From Bacillota bacterium (GTDB lineage: Bacteria; Bacillota; UBA4882; UBA8346): a stretch of DNA of 64,000 nt. Made by a program: the position numbers and the translations under genes. The notes beneath the pieces are model-generated. The model was not told the DNA's origin, did not search any database, and worked only from the letters and a program-made list of their open reading frames with translations. The DNA is taken from NCBI GenBank assembly GCA_023426245.1, contig JAFABB010000017.1:145674-209673 (forward strand), given 5' to 3'. Every line of letters starts with the position of its first letter. The first letter of the stretch is position 1. Below are positions 60,915 to 64,000 of this stretch, piece after piece.

Positions 60915-62267
60915 ATGCTTCACGTATTTCGTCAAAATGATATTCGAGGAGTGGCCGGCAAGGATCTGACCGATGAATTTGTGGAGGAACTGGGCCGGGC
61001 AATGGCTTCTTTTTATCATAAAAATCAAGTGGATACAATTGCTCTCGGTTACGATTGCCGATTAAGTTCACCCGGTTTTAAAAACAGGTTGGCAAAGGGG
61101 TTGGTTGAATCCGGAATCAACGTCGTCGATATCGGCATGGGACCCACCCCGCTGGTCTATTTCTCACTATTCCACTTAGCCGTGGGCGGCGGAGTGATGA
61201 TCACCGGCAGTCACAACCCAGCCAATGAAAATGGTTTTAAAGTCTGCCTGGGCAAAAGTACCGCTTTTGGTGAACAGATTCAAGAAATCGGCCGGTTGAT
61301 GGAAAAAAAGGATTACCATTACGGGAACGCCAAATTAACCTTTCACCCTCTGGCCGGGGATTATGTTAATTACCTCCGGAGTATTATCCATCCCGGCCCC
61401 CGTAAAATGAAAATCGTGGTTGACGCGGGAAATGGCACCGGTAATTTAGTAGCGGTTGATTTATACAAGGGACTGGGCTGGGAAGTCGTCGACATTTTCT
61501 CCGAACCGGACGGCCGATTTCCCAATCATCACCCGGATCCGACCCTTCCGGAAAATATCAAAGCTTTAGCGGCGGAGGTAAAATCCAATGAAGCGGATTT
61601 GGGAATCGCCTTTGACGGAGACGCCGACCGGATTGGAGTTGTTGACACCAAGGGTCGGATTCTTTGGGGCGATCAGCTGATGATCCTTTACGCTAAACAA
61701 ATCCTCGGGCAGCATCCCCACGCCAAAATCATCGGGGAAGTTAAATGCTCCCAGGCGATGTTCGATAAAATCCGCGAAATGGGTGGAGAACCCATCATGT
61801 GGAAAGTAGGGCATTCCATGATTAAGGCCAAAATGAAGGAAGAAAACGCCCTGCTGGCGGGGGAGATGAGCGGCCATCTCTTTTTCGCCGACCGTTATTA
61901 CGGTTACGACGATGCGGTCTATGCCGGGGCGCGCCTAATCGAAATTTTATCCCACTCCGGGCTTACTTTGGCCCAAATGGTCGACGAACTGCCGAAAACT
62001 TACGCCACACCCGAGATCCGTTTTGAATGCCCGGATGATCAAAAGTTTCCCCTGGTTGAAAAACTGGTTAAAACATTCAGTGAAAGGAATCAAGTCATCG
62101 CCATTGACGGCGCCCGCATCCTCTTCGAACACGGCTGGGGCCTGGTGAGAGCCTCCAACACCCAGCCCGTTTTGGTGTTGCGCTTTGAGGGGGATTCCCC
62201 GGAGTCGTTGAAACTAATTGAGGACGAGGTAAGAAAAGAGCTGGATAGGCTGGCGAAAGCATTGTAG
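60915..62267 (+). CDS. Phosphomannomutase/phosphoglucomutase (AlgC/ManB-like)
   Basis: 450 residues. alpha-D-phosphohexomutase with catalytic Ser99 in MITGSHNPANENGFK, metal loop DGDADRIGVVD (234-244), sugar loop GEMSGHLFF and phosphate loop RASNTQPVLVLRFEG. Interconverts hexose-1- and -6-phosphates; would provide mannose-1-P or glucose-1-P for surface glycans such as those at the left of the window. ATG with AAAGGAGGAATCTC upstream. Confidence 0.94.
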   Translation: MLHVFRQNDIRGVAGKDLTDEFVEELGRAMASFYHKNQVDTIALGYDCRLSSPGFKNRLAKGLVESGINVVDIGMGPTPLVYFSLFHLAVGGGVMITGSHNPANENGFKVCLGKSTAFGEQIQEIGRLMEKKDYHYGNAKLTFHPLAGDYVNYLRSIIHPGPRKMKIVVDAGNGTGNLVAVDLYKGLGWEVVDIFSEPDGRFPNHHPDPTLPENIKALAAEVKSNEADLGIAFDGDADRIGVVDTKGRILWGDQLMILYAKQILGQHPHAKIIGEVKCSQAMFDKIREMGGEPIMWKVGHSMIKAKMKEENALLAGEMSGHLFFADRYYGYDDAVYAGARLIEILSHSGLTLAQMVDELPKTYATPEIRFECPDDQKFPLVEKLVKTFSERNQVIAIDGARILFEHGWGLVRASNTQPVLVLRFEGDSPESLKLIEDEVRKELDRLAKAL

Positions 62268-62300
62268 GGCCTTGCCCAATCTGTTCCATTTCCATTTTTA

Positions 62301-62380
62301 TGAGTCCTTTTTCCGTAATTCCATGAGTCTGTCTATGCCCTCACCCCTCTGTCCATTCAGAGATGGGGGCCTTACTTGGA
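62301..62380. repeat. 80-base intergenic repeat, copy A
   Basis: Shares TCATGAGT-type and GTCTATGCCCTCACCC blocks and the identical 20-mer AGAGATGGGGGCCTTACTTG (62359-62378) with copy B at 63636-63840, where the two halves are separated by extra sequence. Looks like a dispersed intergenic repeat. Confidence 0.6.
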
Positions 62381-62843
62381 TTTTTTTTGGTTTATGGGAC
62401 GATACCCGGGATCTTGGGGAACGATCCGTTCGAAGGGGAAGATATGGCCGTAAAATAATTCTTCCAGAATCGTTTTCTAGGACATGCCTTCTTTCTAGCC
62501 CCCCTACCCTTTCCCGACATCAGATATTCGGGTCTATTTCAGGGGCGTTTAATGATCGCCTAAAACATTATCTGAACCAGGATTTAACGGATTTAACTGA
62601 TTATACGGATTTTAAAATCAGTGCCGGTAGATCATTTGGATTTAAAATGGCGAGAATGAATTTTGGGATGCAGGGGGCTTTGTCGGTGAGCATGGGGGAT
62701 ACCTCCCTCATTAATCTTTAATTTTCTTTCGAAATCTCCATCAATCTTAAAATTTCACATTATATAAAATAAGCCATATGGGTAAAATGCTCCTAAAAAA
62801 AGAATATATAGGGCCGATGGGAGACTGTTCCTGCCTCCCCCAA

Positions 62844-62930
62844 CGCGTGCAGGGCACGCGACCCCTCCAGGACCAAAGGGTCGGGGCGGCGACCCTTTGG
62901 AATCCGCCGCTCGGAACCTACGGCTTCCGA
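62844..62930. repeat. Three consecutive perfect hairpins (REP-like cluster)
   Basis: CGCGTGC-AGG-GCACGCG (62844-62860, 7 bp), CCAAAGGGTC-loop-GACCCTTTGG (62873-62900, 10 bp) and TCGGAA-loop-TTCCGA (62911-62930, 6 bp). The DNA is much more G+C rich than its surroundings. Reads as a palindromic intergenic element or a structured RNA. Confidence 0.6.
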
Positions 62931-63263
62931 ACCTCCCTTTATTCATCCAGGGTTTCTAGTACGTCTTCACCATCCCTGGTCTTTCGACTGGCTACTTGGC
63001 TAAGGCTTCCGATCTCAACCGCCGTTTTCATCCTGAAAGAGGCGGTGAAGAAGCGCCTTCCTCCTTGAAGGCTTATATCGTTTGCATGTAATTATGGCTA
63101 GTTATCAATTAGACTTCAAAAATAAAGCTTCATCAATTTTTCCCTCTCCCCCTTTCTCTTTTCAATTTATAGAAATCCTTTTTCCTTTTAATTCTTTTCT
63201 CCCGTTATCACATGGTCCAACAGTTCAATGCCCTTGATTTTCCCGGTCTGTCGGACCTAATAT

Positions 63264-63584
63264 TCATCTTCCCAGCCACTCCTTTAAGCCCAATCCGTCT
63301 TTCAATATCTGCCTGTAAATAATCTGCGGCAGCAACATTTCCAATGTTCCGATCATGCCCGATAAATTTTCGGTTACAATTTCCTGGTGGGCCGGATCGG
63401 GCAGTAATTGGAGAAGTTCTTGAAAACACTCATTCATCTGCGCTTGGAGATTTTGATATTCGCTATTTTGACTGATGATTTTATAATAGATTTCATTACA
63501 GCGTTCAATGATCAGATAGTCGATATACTCTTCCAAATCAACCGGTGAATCGCTTTCGGTAATGGTAAATTCGAAGTCGACCAT
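63264..63584 (-). CDS. Hypothetical protein, 106 residues (possibly DUF6809-like)
   Basis: ATG 63584 with AAGGAGGTTCATCTC before it. Mostly helical, acidic at the start (FTITESDSPVDLEEYIDYLI), then YQNLQAQMNECFQELLQLLPD and a C-terminal LLPQIIYRQILKDGLGLKEW. Size and helical layout recall short Bacillota proteins of unknown function (DUF6809 group), but I am not sure. Flanked by repeats on both sides. Confidence 0.55.
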   Translation of the reverse strand: MVDFEFTITESDSPVDLEEYIDYLIIERCNEIYYKIISQNSEYQNLQAQMNECFQELLQLLPDPAHQEIVTENLSGMIGTLEMLLPQIIYRQILKDGLGLKEWLGR

Positions 63585-63635
63585 GAGATGAACCTCCTTA
63601 AAATTCCATGAGTCCTTTTCCTTTTTAGCGGATAT

Positions 63636-63840
63636 GATTCCTTTTCCCGTAATTTCATGAGTCAGTCTATGCCCTCACCCAACCTGTCCATTGAGAGAAG
63701 TGGCCCTCTCCCGTTTCGACGGGCGAGGGATTCGTGTTGGCCTAGTTTTTGCCGTCCTAATCCTTCCCATGCTCCAGCATACGGTAGCGGGGGAAAGAGC
63801 GGTTTCTTGGAGTAAGCCCTAGAGATGGGGGCCTTACTTG
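63636..63840. repeat. Intergenic repeat, copy B, split, with hairpin
   Basis: 63636-63712 repeats the first half of copy A; 63821-63840 repeats its last 20 bases exactly. Between them lie the hairpin CCCTCTCCCG/CGGGCGAGGG (63704-63729, one wobble) and about 90 further bases. The stop codon of the partial gene at the window end lies inside the last repeated 20-mer. Confidence 0.55.
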
Positions 63841-64000
63841 AGCTCTCCGTTATGGCCGAGCACCTCCAGAATGATCAACACGGCGAGCTTAAAACCATAT
63901 CCAAAGGATGCGTAAGCTTCCATCACGCTTATATTGCAATCCACATCCAAAAGCTCTTCCACCGTTTGAAAATCTTCAGCCGGCAGTCTGGTTTCCAATA
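63834..64000 (-). CDS. 3' end of a hypothetical protein gene (DUF6809-like?), start outside window
   Basis: Minus-strand frame open from the window edge to TAA at 63834. About 55 residues visible: ETRLPAEDFQTVEELLDV, then ISVMEAYASFGYGFKLAVLIILEVLG. The pattern of an aromatic residue, Gly-Phe and a hydrophobic helix at the C-terminus recalls DUF6809-like small proteins. The stop codon lies within a repeated 20-mer, so the 3' end may have been made by repeat insertion. Confidence 0.55.
   Translation of the reverse strand, partial: LETRLPAEDFQTVEELLDVDCNISVMEAYASFGYGFKLAVLIILEVLGHNGELK

Larger units (their letters stand above)
62268..63263. other. 1 kb repeat- and hairpin-rich intergenic region
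   Basis: No convincing frame. It carries a copy of the 62301-62380 repeat, a cluster of perfect hairpins (62844-62930), another inverted repeat CCAGGG/CCCTGG at 62947-62979, and A+T-rich sequence with long pyrimidine runs. Frames here translate to low-complexity or repeat-like peptides (for example PPRPFGPGGVACPARVGGG). Possibly a former mobile element or structured-RNA region. Confidence 0.5.

Noticed and set aside
60768..61028. N-terminal extension of aroC by 87 codons
   Set aside because: Chorismate synthase begins at the MIRFLTAGESHG motif with a good ribosome site; the extension overlaps the promoter region of the divergent gene.
62272..62721. 149-residue plus-strand ORF after the phosphohexomutase gene
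   Set aside because: It begins at the end of the neighbouring gene, has no ribosome site, runs across the intergenic repeat and shows no protein-like pattern.
62755..62946. 63-residue minus-strand ORF rich in Gly, Pro and Arg
   Set aside because: It is the translation of the palindromic G+C-rich island; no ribosome site.
1..64000. tRNA, rRNA or riboswitch genes
   Set aside because: I looked in the larger gaps for cloverleaf ends, conserved rRNA blocks and known riboswitch cores and saw none; a covariance search would be needed to exclude small RNAs.

Overview
The window reads as the chromosome of an endospore-forming member of the Bacillota whose envelope appears to be diderm. Sporulation is shown by a complete spoIIIAA-AH operon (52-54 kb, minus) and an alpha/beta-type small acid-soluble spore protein (35.1 kb). 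An outer membrane is suggested by a Kdo transferase (waaA), an LpxL-type acyltransferase, a KpsS/KpsC-like protein (6.9-10.4 kb) and a PilQ-type secretin (26.5 kb). This combination fits spore-forming diderm lineages such as the Limnochordia/Hydrogenispora group or the Negativicutes. I infer the lineage from gene content and have made no database comparison.

Layout. 1-10.4 kb: surface-glycan genes (acetyltransferase, HAD protein, two GT2 glycosyltransferases, a radical SAM/SPASM protein, KpsS-like protein, waaA, lpxL-like). The first 3.6 kb is visibly richer in A+T and contains a 1.1 kb nearly gene-free stretch. 10.5-13.5 kb: ispF, ispD, a YacL-type PIN/TRAM protein and a CarD regulator. 13.8-17.9 kb: an ABC operon with two paralogous permeases, each fused to a beta-propeller. 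18.0-28.4 kb: a complete type IV pilus operon (pilB-T-C-A-D-M-N-O-P-Q) behind a good sigma-A promoter. It faces a convergent minor-pilin operon (31.2-28.9 kb) with a 42-bp minisatellite at its end. 31.5-35.4 kb: disA, radA, mtnP and the spore protein gene. 35.7-45.4 kb: a cysteine-desulfurase-like enzyme, then pgsA, rimO, slt, coaE, mutM, polA, a TsaD-like paralogue, nusB and a DUF2273 gene. 45.5-48.5 kb: amaP, asp23, accC and accB. 48.8-55.5 kb: the spoIIIA operon, a CD1247-type zinc-ribbon protein, an unannotated 33-residue membrane peptide and efp. 55.7-60.8 kb: an M24 peptidase, an inserted HicAB-like pair on the opposite strand, and aroQ-B-K-C. 60.9-62.3 kb: a phosphohexomutase. 62.3-64 kb: a repeat- and hairpin-rich tail with two small genes of unknown function.

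How the genes work together. Most of 35-61 kb is a housekeeping and sporulation backbone on the minus strand, packed with short gaps or overlaps; to my recollection several of these neighbourhoods (polA-mutM-coaE, efp-spoIIIA-acc-asp23-nusB, the aro genes) are conserved in Clostridia-like genomes. The pilus locus is self-contained: motors, platform, pilin, prepilin peptidase, alignment complex, secretin and minor pilins. The glycan, waaA and lpxL genes would build the outer-leaflet lipid and surface polysaccharide of the envelope that the secretin must cross.

The most notable observations are the tandem permease-propeller fusions; a secretin carrying its own LysM pair; a 14-residue repeat ORF that appears to lie inside the minor-pilin transcription unit; coaE with no ordinary start codon in front of its P-loop; a terminator-like hairpin about 12 bases before the spoIIIAA start; and small ORFs at 2.8, 35.5 and 54.7 kb. 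I saw no rRNA, tRNA, CRISPR array or intact insertion sequence.
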